From: Alentia gelatinosa
Taxonomy: Eukaryota; Annelida; Polychaeta; Phyllodocida; Polynoidae
DNA length: 64,000 bases
Assembly: GCA_950022655.1 (NCBI GenBank)
Contig: OX465588.1
Location: forward strand, 27,327,525 to 27,391,524
Reading direction: 5' to 3'
Below the pieces are notes generated by a model. It had not been told where the DNA came from. It saw nothing but the letters and a program-made list of their open reading frames with translations, and searched no databases. Below are positions 48,023-59,310 of this stretch, piece after piece (the stretch's first letter is position 1; each line of letters opens with the position of its first letter). The position numbers and the translations under genes are program-made.

Positions 48023-48090
48023 AACTTTGTGCCAATGCGCGCTCTTTATATTCTAGTATACATGTTGTCCAACCGGAAAACGGGTGTGCA
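48023..48090 (-). promoter_or_regulatory. U6 external Pol III promoter (TATA box and PSE zone)
   Basis: On the minus strand TATAAA occupies 48050-48045, that is -28 to -23 from the U6 start, the position expected for Pol III snRNA TATA boxes. The PSE would lie around -45 to -65 (48067-48087), where the minus strand reads CCCGTTTTCCGGTTGGAC. I cannot match this to a species consensus. The well-placed TATA box supports an active gene. Confidence 0.7.
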
Positions 48091-48782
48091 AATGCCATGC
48101 GCAGTACGTTACACAGTATAGGGTGTTACGAACGTTTATTCAAATTTATTTAATTTGAAGATAGACGCATAGAATTGGAAATACCTTGACTATCACATGC
48201 CTTGCAATACCTGGTTTATGTCTGTTATTGTACACAACGGTATACATTCGTAGGCCTATATATGTCAGTGCTTGGCTGGTGGAGCTTTCCGCCGAATCCC
48301 CCTAGCGGATGATCGGGGAACCAGTGTACAGCAGTCTCTGGTAAAAGTTGATTTGAATATGATAATCTCTAAGAGCTGTAGAACACATGTCTAACTTAAA
48401 AATTGGTGGTCACCGTGCTAGTTTTTGATTTAGAGATAAATAATTATGATAGCTTTATAATAGAATACATGTATATAGAAATTCCAAGAAAGTTTTTTCA
48501 TATAGTAAAACCCATGTCATTTTTCTCCGACTTTCACAGAAGATAATAGAGATATAGTACTACACACTGAAGCTTAAAAAAATCATAGGTCACCGTCCTT
48601 GTTTTTGTGTGAATTGATAAAAACCATTTTCCCCCGTATATTTCTTCTGTCAAAATTAGAATAACTGCAGATTCACTCATTTAAAATTAGAATGAATCAG
48701 AAAGAATTATATTTTTAAATAATTGCCATTATTTAAAAACCACCAGGTGGCGCCTCTGTGAAATGTAGGATATGCCTTTAAA

Positions 48783-49905
48783 GGCATATCCAACAATTCA
48801 AATTGGCGCCACCTGGTAATTTTTATATACAGTAAAACCCCACTTCTGGGACACCTCGCTTAAGTGAAACACCCTGCTTAAGGGGACAGTTTTCTTGGAA
48901 CAAAAATCAGTATTTAGTTCATTTTAACCACAGAGTAGAGAGATACAGAGACCTCACTCGGGCGTTTTAGCGTCATTACGGCCGCCATCTTGTTTCCGTG
49001 GTATGAATGGCGTGGACTGCTGGGGGCAATGCAAAAACATCAACATTAGGCCACTCAAAAAAAACCCACCTTGTTTCTGATCACCGCGCGCGTCAGCAAA
49101 AACGTAGAAGATTTTAAAAAAAAGATGAACCTTGATAGAAATCATGAAAGGTATGAGTATTTGGTATCAAATTAAAGCGCCTGATGTCAGGAATGCATTC
49201 AATGTGGTGATACCAACTGTGTAGCTTTTACCAATTCTGTACTATATGCTGGCTCTTTAATTTGGAACAATCTACAACCTGTAACAAGGAAAATTGATTC
49301 AGAAGATAAGAAAGCATTGTCTTGAAAACTATATTCCTAAAGTATAGTCATATACTAGGTCAATTTATTGTTTTGGACATACTTTATATGCTTTATACAT
49401 CCATGTAGATTACTGTCATTGTAAACATCATCATTCGCTTCAATGTTACGCTTTATCTTGTGATGAATGATTATCTACTTTAACCTGTATTATGCAGGTG
49501 ATTTCTTTACATAAGTTATCTGTTGAACTTAATAACCTTGGCCTGTGGAGCCCACGGAAAACAGCGTATCCAAACACTAGTGGACACTCCAGATGAAATA
49601 AAAAAAACAAAAACAAAACACCAAAACCTACTATTAAAAAGTTATTCTTTGCCTATTGTTCAAAAATGCCTGGTACTTTATCATGTAAGTTATCAAAACA
49701 TTATATTATATTGTAATAACAGACATCCATAAAAGAAATTGAAAAAAAGAAGAAAAAAAAGTGGTTGGCAAAAGTGATATATCAAGTGTAACCAATTATG
49801 TGTATCTAGGTAGAGTAGGTCCCCATGTAAGTGGTCACCCTCCGTTCGGGGCCAAAGTGTCTGTTTATGTGGGGTGTCTGCTTACATGCACTTTTCAGTC
49901 CGTTA
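48783..49905. other. repeat-derived DNA with pogo/Tigger-like end
   Basis: Directly after the U6 element a second inverted end (GGCGCCACCTGG, 48808-48819) forms a short palindrome with the first. At 48829 TACAGTAAAACCCCACTTC resembles a pogo/Tigger terminus. CTTAAGTGAAACACC-like words recur near 49810-49890 and near 60800-60840. GCCGCCATCTTG (48980-48991) is a YY1-type word. No transposase frame is seen. Confidence 0.35.
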
Positions 49906-49907
49906 AT

Positions 49908-50170
49908 GGTTAGGCTAAATATAGAGGAAACCTATGAAAATTTAGGGCCAGAGCTCGTATCCCATCAAGTTTGAATCGCGTTATAATTCACAAGGTGAAG
50001 CCACATGGATTGTATAGCGATTCAAATAAGATGGGATTGAGCTCTGACCCTAAACTTGAATGGGTTTCTAAATTTATCTCCCATTGGATGTTTTTCCTAA
50101 ATACTCAATGGTCATAGGATACAAGTTCCCAATGTTAAGTATATGGGGGAAAATACCAGGGGTGAGATAA
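49908..50170. repeat. foldback/MITE copies, family A and relative
   Basis: The first hairpin has arms GAGCTCGTATCCCATC at about 49950 and GATGGGATTGAGCTC at about 50029, with CACAAGGTGAAGCCACATGG in the loop. The family A right half then follows, with CCAATGTTAAGTATATGGGG and CAGGGGTGAGATAATA. A second partial copy of the first hairpin lies at 50505-50600, and a fragment at about 60694-60740. Confidence 0.6.
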
Positions 50171-50171
50171 T

Positions 50172-50460
50172 AAGAAAGAAACTGATGAGTGCTTGGTCTG
50201 TGTCCTCGTTCGCCATCGAGTTTGGAGCACGCAGTAATATGAACGAGGTGATAGCCGATTGAATATTCTGAAGCACTCCAAACGAGATGGTGAACAGGGA
50301 CTCAGACCAAGCAAGAAAATGTTTCTGATTTTATCTTAGCCTGGAAATATTCATTTCTTTTTTACCCGTTAAGAACGAGTTACCGTTCTCGCAAGCCTGT
50401 TGAGAACGAGTTCGTAATGCTAAGCCTATGGACGTTTATACCAGGCTAAGATAATGAAGT
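50172..50460 (-). repeat. foldback/MITE family A-like copy
   Basis: Collinear with 30430-30740. Hairpin arms: GTTCGCCATCGAGTTTGGAG and CTCCAAACGAGATGGTGAAC. The shared 3' part has GAACGAGTTACCGTTCTCGC, AATGCTAAGCCTATGG and ATACCAGGCTAAGATAAT. Confidence 0.65.
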
Positions 50461-50705
50461 ATATCATACCTTTATAAAGGTGATACTATGGCATAGATAC
50501 TATAGAGGAAACCTATGAAAGTTTGGGTTCAGAGCTTGTATCCCATCGAGTTTAAGTCACATAGTAATTAGCAAGGCAGAGCCACATGAATTATGCAGTG
50601 TCACGTACAGTAGCTAAGGCCTAATCTTATAGACTAGCTAACCCAGTGACAGGAAAAGAGAATTCAGAATATCCTCTGAAGACAGATAACCATACACAGA
50701 ATGTA

Positions 50706-50723
50706 TTAACCCTTTGCCGGCCG
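50706..50723. repeat. piggyBac left TTAA target site and terminal inverted repeat
   Basis: TTAA at 50706-50709 is followed by CCCTTTGCCGGCCG (50710-50723). The far end, read inward, is CCCTTTCCCAGCCG next to TTAA at 58261-58264: 12 of 14 match. A CCC terminus next to TTAA is the signature of piggyBac elements. Confidence 0.75.
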
Positions 50724-51792
50724 CACGCCTCACCCGGGCGGCAATCCTACGGCAGCGCCACCAGCGACGTTCACCTATACTAAGGCAGCGGCAGGTTCCA
50801 ATATAGACGTTTCAGCGGCCGGCCTCTTTTGCCGTGAACGGTGCGCGTCTCTTGTTTTGAGGGTGATAGTGGCAGAATTTCGCCATTTTCTCAGCAAATT
50901 GATGATTTATGAATAAAAGATGACCATTACTATAACGGGAAGACCTGTAGCTTTGTGTATATATGTATATTGTGAATAAAATTAATGGTTGAATATATGT
51001 AATCTCGAACTGAAGTTGGCCTAAAATAGGCACCTATGTAAAATATAACCGTCCATGGCGTCCGCCGATCTCAGCCTGTACATATTACTCTAGCAGATTC
51101 GTTCGCATCAGTATATATAGATGTTTAAGTCGATGAAAGCCCCACACATATTCAAATATGATCCCTACCTACACGATTCTAAAGTATTATGAAATAAAAC
51201 AACGCCTAATGTGATCTAAGCAATATCGAAAGTTTGAACTCGCGCACCATAGCAAAACCGTTGGTGGGGGCGGGAGTGTCAGTGTAAACATGGATGGCTA
51301 AGCAGATTCCTCTACGCAATGGACGCTGTTTAAAATCATTTCTCCTCGTCAAATAGCGGATTAACAACAGAAATGGAACCCAGCACGTTCAAGATAAGGC
51401 TTGTGCCTACAAAAGGATATAAATATTATGGCGGAAAAACCATCGAAAGTGTGGTTAATACTGTCATAACTTCGGATCTGAGGCTGGGAGTATAGGTGTC
51501 AAGTCCAGTGACAGCGACATGTCTGCTAAGCTGTCTGCTACAAGTCGATGCGACAACCCACAGAATTGCCATTTATATCTTCCTATGGCGTCAACAGTGT
51601 AAACTGAGACCAGCATTATGTTCATCTGATCATCAGCTATACGAGGGTGTCAGACTTGACACGGTGGAATTAACATAACGCTTTGTAACTAATATCGGCA
51701 AAGCCTCTATAGAGTGCTGTGTAGATTATAAGGTTGAATCTATGGGAAGCCATGTCACTGCTCGAAACGTAGGGTTGTCAAGTTATAATACA

Positions 51793-52740
51793 AAATCAGC
51801 TCGCACCGGGTTTAAACTTTAGATTAATGATGAATGATACGTACATTCATAATCTACATACTGTAAGGTTTCTTTCTATGTAAATAATGTCCAGGTTTGA
51901 CGAGTTTATATTTAATCATTCAAATTTAGCCTTGGGTATTACGCAGTCGGCTTGCTGGTTCAGTTGAATTTCATACGATGATCACAAGATCAGCTCAGAT
52001 AGGGTTTAAACAATATAATTAACCACAGGGAAGTGTATTTTCTTATTCTATAGACTCCAAGGTTTGTTCCAGTATGTATTTTAGCAAATTAAGACGAGCA
52101 GAGACCAAGATATTAAAATATTACGATGCGAGTTACGCATGTTGAATTCTGGCCTAGCTTGATCCGCCATTTTTGATACTGTGTAGTTAGGCTGGTCGAG
52201 CTGTCATTAGAAATCAGCTCGCACCGGGTTTAAACTTTAGATTAATGATTAATGATACGTATATTCATAATCTACATACTGTAAGGTTTGTTTCTATCTA
52301 AATAATGTCCAGCTTTGACGTCTTTAGATTTAATAATTCAAATTTAACATTGGGTATTACGCACTCGGCTTGCTGGTTCAGTCGAATCTTAGACGAGGTT
52401 TACAAAATCAGCTCAGATAGGGTTTAAACATTAGAATTAACCACAGGGAAGTGTATTTTCACATTCTATAGACTCCAAGGTTTGTTCCAGTACATATTTT
52501 TATCAGATTTAGACGAGAAGAGACCAAGATATTAGTAAATTAAGATGCGAGTTACGCACGTTGAATTCTGGCCTAGCTTGATCCGCCATTTTCCATACTG
52601 TGTAGTTAGGGTGGTCGAGCTGTCATTAGAAATCAGCTCGCACCGGGTTTAAACTTTAGATTCATGATTAATGATACGTATATTGATAATCTACATACTG
52701 TAAGGTTTGTTTCTATCTGAATAATGTCCAGGTTATATCA
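51793..52740. repeat. three tandem 418-bp modules inside the piggyBac
   Basis: AAATCAGCTCGCACCGGG starts at 51793, 52211 and 52630. Each module has a second, related half containing ATCAGCTCAGATAGGG or a variant, then AATTAACCACAGGGAAGTG and TTGAATTCTGGCCTAGC. The modules differ by a few percent, which points to recent tandem duplication. There are no long open frames. Confidence 0.9.
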
Positions 52741-52994
52741 GGTTAGAATTAATAATCAAACAAAGAAAGTCGGCATTACGCAGTTTTGTGGTTTGGCTAA
52801 CTAAATCATATATTTCGGGGTTTAAATCTTAGATAAATGGATTTTCGTATATTCTAACGTGAACTACACACTCTCAGCTTCATGATGATATAATACTTTC
52901 CATTTTGGGCGAATCGAGACCAAGTAATCGAAGTATTAAGATGCGCCATACGCACTCTCTATACTTTACTATAGGTTCAGTATGGGAGTGTGGA

Positions 52995-53780
52995 TCTGGG
53001 CCAGACACGATTCAGAAATTCATTTATTATAAGGATTTAACTTGAATTCTATTACGGGAGACATTAATATTCGTAAACTACAGATTCTCAGCTTTCTCCT
53101 GATATATACTTTGTGTATTTCGGACAATGTGGGATTTAGTTATCGAATTTAGAAGATTAAAAGCTTTACTATAGGCTTGGTACGGGATTCAGGCGCTGGT
53201 CGAGATACGGTTTAGAAAATCTTTTATTACGAGGATTAAACTTGAAATATATCAATGGAGACATTAATATACATAAACAACGGGTTCTTAGCTTTCTCCT
53301 GATATATAATTTGTGTATTTCAGACAAGGTGGGACTTAGATATTGAATTTAGAAGATTAAAAGTAATCTGTCAATAAAATGGCTTATTTCGCCATAGCTG
53401 GGTTCTAAGACATCTTCTTCAAAATGATTTCTTTGAGGCTTTTAACCTTGAATCTATGAACGGGGACTTATATCAGGGTAAACTACACTGTCTGAGGTTT
53501 GTTTATATGAAATATCATTCATTTTGAACCAGCGGATGATTTAGAAATGAATTAACGGAAATGGTCATATAGCTACAGATTTACTATTGGTTTGGTAGGG
53601 AAGTCGGGCTCTGGGCAAGACAGGATTTCGAAAATATTTATTATGAGGATATAACTTCAAATATATGACTGGAGACATTAATATTCGTAAATTAGAGATT
53701 CTCAGCTTTCTTTTGATATATATAATGTGCAATTCGGACATGGTGGGACTTAGATATTGATTTTTGAAAATTAGATTCGA
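52995..53780. repeat. degenerate internal modules (GGAGACATTAATATTCG)
   Basis: Three diverged units centre on GGAGACATTAATATNC followed by TCTCAGCTTTCTCCTGATATA and GGGACTTAGATATTGA, at about 53060, 53260 and 53670. Related but more decayed copies flank them. They read as older relatives of the 418-bp modules. Confidence 0.65.
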
Positions 53781-54229
53781 GCAGTGACTATATTGGCTTA
53801 TTTCGCCATTGATTATACTATGGACTCGCCTAAGGATTCTAATGGAGTTTTATCAGTACAAGGCTATATGTGGTTATCTCCCACACTCTAAGGATCATCT
53901 ACATATATATTTAATGTCCAGGCTGATATATTGAATTCGGAAAATTCGACTTGTGCCTATTCAGCATTGACATCTCCAGGAGGAGTTAACTTTTAAATCG
54001 ATTGCTGGACAATGATCGACTATATCTACATACGAGTACTTCTGGAAGTAAGAAAAGAAGACAAGGTAGGTGAAGTAAGATTTAAAATATATTTTAATAT
54101 TGTGTATGTATTTTTTTTCAGATCAATTATTCAGCAATATTGTTCAATATATATATATACACAGGTTGACAAGGCTTAATACATTTCCAGGTGCAGCAGT
54201 CGTCATCATATTCACAATATGTACTTAGC

Positions 54230-55650
54230 TTAGTGTTGGTTATACACAGATAGGCATGTTTTATTTCAGATTCAACAAGATATAAATATATTCAGTGTCT
54301 GTCTGGCACTCGAGGTGGTCGCACCTACAGGCTTTTTCTCCGATATAATAATCAATTTAACCACTTCTGGTCGATATATTTTCACAAAATTTACATGTGG
54401 AGAACCTTGAAGGTCTATAGATCGTCCAGGATTACTTTGTTTCAGGTTGATACAGTAGATTAGATATAAATACCGATTATATTTCGTGGTCGTACACTTC
54501 TCAGTTGAATCATAGAATAGCATTACGTGGTAGATCACATAGGAATGGTTCAGGTTGATATACATATATTAGTGTTGGCTATACACAGATAGGCATGTTT
54601 TATTTCAGATTCAACAAGATATAAATATATTCAGTGTCTGTCTGGCACTCGACATGGCCAGTTGAATCATAGAATAGCATTACGTGCTAGATCACATAGG
54701 CAGGGATGTTTCAGGTTGATATTTAAATTTATCGGTGTCTAGCTGGCACTTGACATGGTCGGAGGTGGGGGCTTTATCGCCGATATAATAATCAATTTAG
54801 CCACTTCTGGTCGATATATTTTCACAAAATATACATGTGGAGAAGCTCGATGATACATAGACTGTCATGGTTTACTTTGTTTCAGATTGATATCGTAGAT
54901 TAGATACAAAACCAAAATATTGTTCGTGGTCGTACACTTCTCAGTTGAATCATAGAATAGCATTACGTGCTAGATCACATAGGCAGGAATGTTTCAGGTT
55001 GATATACATAGATTAGTGTTGGCTATACACAGATAGGCATGTTTTACTTCAGATTTAACAAGGTATATGATCCATTTAAACAGTTCTGTGGTTGATCTGA
55101 GACTGAATCAACGCTATATATATATATTGCACAGGCAGGAATGATCTATTGCAATTAAAATATGATCTGAAAAAAGAATTGAACACTGGCAGATGAGAGG
55201 ATTGTTTTCATATGATTGCATTGACATCGTGATACGATTTGATCAATTTTAAAATAGTCGACAAGGTATACATTGATTCAGTGTCTGTCTGGCACTCGAC
55301 GTGGTCGGACCTGGGGGCTTTTTCTCTGATATAATAATCAATTTAACCACTTCTGGTCGATATATTTTCACAAAATGTATATATGGAGAACCTTGAAGGT
55401 CTATAGATCGTCCAGGATTACTTTGTTTCAGGTTGATATCGTAGATTAGATACAAAACCATATCGTTTGTGTCCATAGACTTCACAGTTGAATCATAGAA
55501 TAGCATTACGTGCTAGTTTACGTGGATTAGATACAAAACCAAAATATCGTTTGTGGTCGTACACTTCTCAGTTGAATCATAGAATAGCATTACGTGCTAG
55601 ATAACATAGGCAGGAATGTTTCAGGTTGATATACATATATTATATAAAAA
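54230..55650. repeat. internal modules with TTAGTGTTGG and CAGTGTCTGTCTGGCAC
   Basis: TTAGTGTTGG starts near 54230, 54569 and 55013. GTCTGTCTGGCACTCGA recurs at about 54298, 54638 and 55284. GTTGAATCATAGAATAGC recurs at least five times. Two modules (54272-54565 and 55249-55506, minus) encode a similar peptide including NPGRSIDLQGSP, but a third module breaks the frame, so coding is doubtful. Confidence 0.85.
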
Positions 55651-55939
55651 TATCGTTCCATTAGCGAGTTTCTTGGTCAATAGCGAATTAAAGAGATATG
55701 TTGATGCTGGGAACTGGAAAAATAAACAACTCTGCCAGCAAACCACATCGAGGTGCCGAAAATAGATGGAATTTTAAATTCTTGTTGAAATTTTGATTTA
55801 ATTTAGAAATTTGTGATTATGAACGAATATATTAATATGTTATGACTTGTACGGAAAATCGAAATAAATAAGAATTGATGTGTGGGTTTAATGTGAAATA
55901 TAGGAAGCAAAGTGTACAGAGTATAATAAAGATATGAAA

Positions 55940-57846
55940 TTAAGATTCTAACTGAGCAAAAGCATAGTTGGAGACAGTATGAAAGGTTTTAAAGCAAGGA
56001 AAAAGACAGAGATGAACCCCACACGACTTGCAGCCGTACTTAGATTGTTTCCTCGAAGATTCTAGGCCATTTTTGTGTCGATGATAACAGACACGGCAAT
56101 AACTTTTGCGCTCCAGATCTTCGGGAAAACAATGGCTCGTTAAACGGCTGGAGGCTGTGGAGGGGACAGACTGAGGTAGTTGAAGATTCGCTTCCTCAAG
56201 AATCTGGCAAATTAACGACAGTGTGCAGTCAACGAAAGATAACTTTTTGGGGGCCGAAAGGTTGTAGAGGATCTGGGCATTGAGCTTCATAGCTTCTAGA
56301 ACGAAAAAAAAGAGCTTCTTGGGCCATTTGCGACTCTTTCGCCCGAAATTATAGTACCCACACATCTGATCACACAAATCGACACCGCCCATGTATTTAC
56401 AATAGGAACGAATGACTTCCGGACAGGCGATGTCTTTTTTTTCAAATATTCCAGTAACAGAATTGCGAATCGTTCGTTTTGCAGTGGACATAACAGAAGA
56501 GTGAATGGTAGAAAGAATCCTAATGATTTTGCGATCAAGCCATAACGTCAACAGAATATTACAGCATCAAACTTTTAGGCACCTCGACACGGTTCGCCCG
56601 CAGAGTACCACAAGCATATGTCTTCAACTGAAATAAACGTTCAAGTAATTTGACACTGGTAAAGAAATTGTCGAAGTATACATGATGTCCTTTCAGAGTT
56701 AATTCGGCTCCTGTAAGCAAATTTAGTACAACGGTTTCGGTGGACATTTTGCCATGGCGATCATCACGGCCAAAAAAGGGATTGATCTGAAGCACAAAGC
56801 CAGAAATCGCCTCCGCCAAAACCCAACACTTTAGGCCCCATTTACACGGTTTGTTGGGCATGTATTGGCGGTGACGAGTCCTGCCTTTGTGCTTCACAAT
56901 TGTCTCATCTACACTTAATTCCTCGTTAGGGTGATAAATAGCTTTCGCTAGAGAATTAAAGTGGGAAAGGAAAAAATCAATCATCGTCATCGGGTCTCGT
57001 CTGGGCGGGAGAGCTGGGCCGTCACCTCCACCGGAAGCACCAGGCTGCTGGGCGGCGTTCGTAGCAGCTCCACCAAAGTGTAGATAACTGCGGAGAAAGT
57101 CCACAGAATATTTTCAGAATTTATAAGGCGACAGAACATAACATAATTTAAATACAGAGTAAATTTCAGGTGAATCTATGAAGCAAAGCGATCGCTAGCA
57201 GTAATATCCTTTCGCCCACTGAAAAAGACGCTGGCCTCGCTTTGGATTTGTTGACGTTTGACACTGACAGCTGAAATATAAACAAAACATAGGCTCACCT
57301 TAGTATCGCCTTGAAGCGTGCTCTGGTCATGATATTGCGAATTCCTGCGGTAGAATATACTGGAATCGTTGACCAATAGTGATCCAAGTCTGGCTTCCGT
57401 ATTAATCCCATCAGGAAAGTCATTGAGATGAACCGTGTCATTTCTGCAATCGTAACTGGAATCCATGCGAGCATCTTCTTTGGTTTTCCTTTCGCTAGCG
57501 TCGTTTGGATGGCTGCGTATTTGTTGGTCCGCTCACACAGGCCTGCAATGAACTCCACCATGAAAAATAATTTAAAAAAATCCAGAATGTTGGTCGGGTT
57601 CTTCGTCTTGGCAGCATTCGACAATCCTGGGGCGATTAGAAGATCTTTTTTCTGGTTTTCGCGAGGGAAGGGAGCGTCTTCGTCGAACTCGCTCCAGACA
57701 CGCCCACCCACAGTGGTTGTGATGGTGGGGGCTGGGGCGCTGTCAGGGCAATGGTCTTCGTCGGATTTGTTCTCTGAGGTTTATAATCTGAGCGACATAT
57801 CCGTTCCATCGTCCTCTTCACTCTCCCACGACCCGTCGCTATCCAT
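55940..57846 (-). pseudogene. piggyBac transposase, two exons, inactivated
   Basis: DDE transposase of the piggyBac superfamily, which cuts and pastes DNA at TTAA. Exon 1 runs 57846-57299, starting MDSDGSWESEEDDG, an acidic N-terminus. The intron is 57298-57088 (GTGAGC..CCGCAG), and splicing joins AIL-S-YLHFGG in phase, restoring the conserved RYLHF-like block. Catalytic aspartates remain: SVDETIVKHKGR, HVYFDNFFTS, GGVDLCDQM. The C-terminal Cys/His zinc-binding domain is present (CRVCYHRH..CKSCGVHLC..CFKTFH). Defects: an in-frame TAA at 57783-57781 after codon 21, and a frameshift at about 56560, where roughly 15-20 residues between VPKSL and LTLWLDRK also seem to be missing. The copy is therefore probably not autonomous. 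Confidence 0.9.
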
Positions 57847-58123
57847 TGTTCCGTTTTTTCTGTTTTTTTTGCGCAAAAATCATCTTTGACACCAAGGAAT
57901 GGTTGCGCTGGGAAGCCTCACTCGCGGTCACGCAAATGAGACTGGGCTTGACGGCGCGACGCATGGTATTTATAGCGCTATATCAACGTTTCCAAGGAGA
58001 CATTCGATCAAAATATTATAAAATTGTCATATTTATCCAAGTTTCTACCACCACGGAAAAAATTACGAAAATCCATCAAGTATTTCTTGATTAGATATAC
58101 ACATTAGTAACAAATAAAGAAAA

Positions 58124-58244
58124 AATGCCTCAAGGCATTCTCCGGCCGTAGCTGCGGGAATGCCTCCAGGCATTCTCCGGCCGTAGCCTTGGGAATGCCT
58201 CCAGGCATTCTCCGGCCGTAGCTGCGGGAATGCCTTGAGGCATT
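58124..58244. repeat. four subterminal palindromes of the piggyBac 5' end
   Basis: AATGCCTNNAGGCATT occurs four times, about 35 bp apart, joined by TCTCCGGCCGTAGC. The outer two have centres CA and TG, the inner two CC. The block ends 2 bp from the terminal repeat. Subterminal inverted motifs are known to bind transposase in this superfamily, and this may be the equivalent. Not tested. Confidence 0.85.
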
Positions 58245-58246
58245 GT

Positions 58247-58264
58247 CGGCTGGGAAAGGGTTAA
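58247..58264. repeat. piggyBac right terminal inverted repeat and TTAA site
   Basis: CGGCTGGGAAAGGG (58247-58260) is followed by TTAA (58261-58264). Its complement matches the left end in 12 of 14 positions. Confidence 0.75.
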
Positions 58265-58878
58265 TAACATATATCATAACATGTATACAGTGACATAACA
58301 ATTCTCATCAACATACAAAAACATATACACTTCTGTAGTGTTCATATGATGATACAAGTCCTCTTTGGTATAGCAGTACTCACAGTCTTTCACTTTCTGT
58401 TATTGTTCATTGTCTCCTTGACTTGTGGATATAGATGATCCAAAGCAGTAGCATATGGTGGTAGCAGTCAATCAGTGCTGGGGTGATAGCAGATCATGGA
58501 GAAGCCCAATCCTCAGGCTCAGTAAAGGCATCTGTAGCCTAGTGTTCTGTGGTATTTCAAGCCTGACACTGTAGTTGTGGTAATGCTGAGCAGCCTGGAG
58601 ATGTTGACGCCATGGTGTCTGGGTTCTAAGTGAAGCTGTGAGTGCAAATCTGCTTCCTTATATACCCTATCGGGGGGTGAGTCCCAACGAAGATAGGGGA
58701 CGGTTCAAACACTGGGGGTTATTGAATTAGTTCATCTTTTGGAGATCGCGCTCAGGCGCTTACCGCGGTTATATCCATACAACCGTACAGTTTTTGTGAA
58801 TCTTGCATCTAACATGATCTTTAGAGCGGTGCGCGGGAACCACATGAATCCTCAACTCACTGTGTACTTTAAAGCATG
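58265..58878. other. intergenic DNA
   Basis: No gene or repeat can be supported between the piggyBac and the next element. Confidence 0.35.
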
Positions 58879-59242
58879 ATTACCTACTATATTTAAAACG
58901 GTAGAATTCCGTCGAATCCGCTTGAAGTTGCTCCCATACATAGAGACATAGTGAACCCGATCTAGGGTTGGAGACTGAAGCACCACGGGAGTGAGATTCT
59001 CGTGTATTTAAAAACTCGAACCTGTTCTTCTTTTCTGCAGGATTATACTCAGACAAACTTCTTCTCTTATGATTCATTTCGAGCCATGCCAAAATCAAAG
59101 TATAGTATCGTAGTTTTCTTATCTACTTTTCTCGTGAGAAACCAATGAGATCTCAAGTTTCGCTGGTAACCCTTTCAAAGCTCCGCTGATTCCCCCCCAC
59201 CCACCACCAGCCTAAGTATTTGGCCTTCACAGGTCGCCTGTC

Positions 59243-59310
59243 TTTGTGGAGTAGTCAGCAGAGCTCTCGCTTGGGAATGCGAGTGACGGGTGTTCGATTC
59301 CCGCTATCGG
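59243..59310 (+). repeat. tRNA-like relic inside the nested element
   Basis: GTTCGATTCC (59292-59301) is a perfect B box within a T-arm-like CGGGTGTTCGATTCCCG. Before it comes CTCGCTTGGGAATGCGAG, an anticodon-arm-like hairpin with one extra base in the loop (GGG as in a proline tRNA), and a weak D arm. The acceptor stem does not pair. This is a SINE head or tRNA pseudogene, not a working tRNA. Confidence 0.45.

Larger units (their letters stand above)
47358..48782. mobile_element. inverted-repeat element or foldback enclosing the U6 gene
   Basis: The two ends carry the same word facing inward: TTTAAAGGCATA at 47358-47369 and its complement at 48771-48782. They continue as inverted arms of about 440-490 bp (roughly 47358-47848 and 48341-48782). 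Landmarks shared by the arms are TTCACAG with GGTG, GTGACCTATGATTTTT, GTACTATAT, AATGACATGGGTTTTA, GGAATTTCTATA, TATCTAACTTAAAAATT and TTGAATATGAT. A solo copy of an arm at 15605-15816 shows that it is a dispersed repeat. Either one foldback element carries U6, or two copies landed on either side in opposite orientation. Confidence 0.55.
50710..58260 (-). mobile_element. piggyBac element, oversized (about 7.55 kb), decayed
   Basis: Bounded by TTAA duplications and 14-bp terminal repeats, and containing a piggyBac transposase remnant (55940-57846, minus) with its 5' side toward 58260. Typical elements are about 2-3 kb. Here about 5.2 kb lies between the transposase stop and the left terminus, filled by three sets of internal repeats and no recognisable cargo gene. 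The 5' subterminal region carries four short palindromes (58124-58244). Target preference and ends are established for the superfamily. That both ends belong to one insertion is inference. Confidence 0.65.

Noticed and set aside
57428..57889. 153-codon plus-strand frame over the piggyBac
   Set aside because: Antisense shadow of transposase exon 1.
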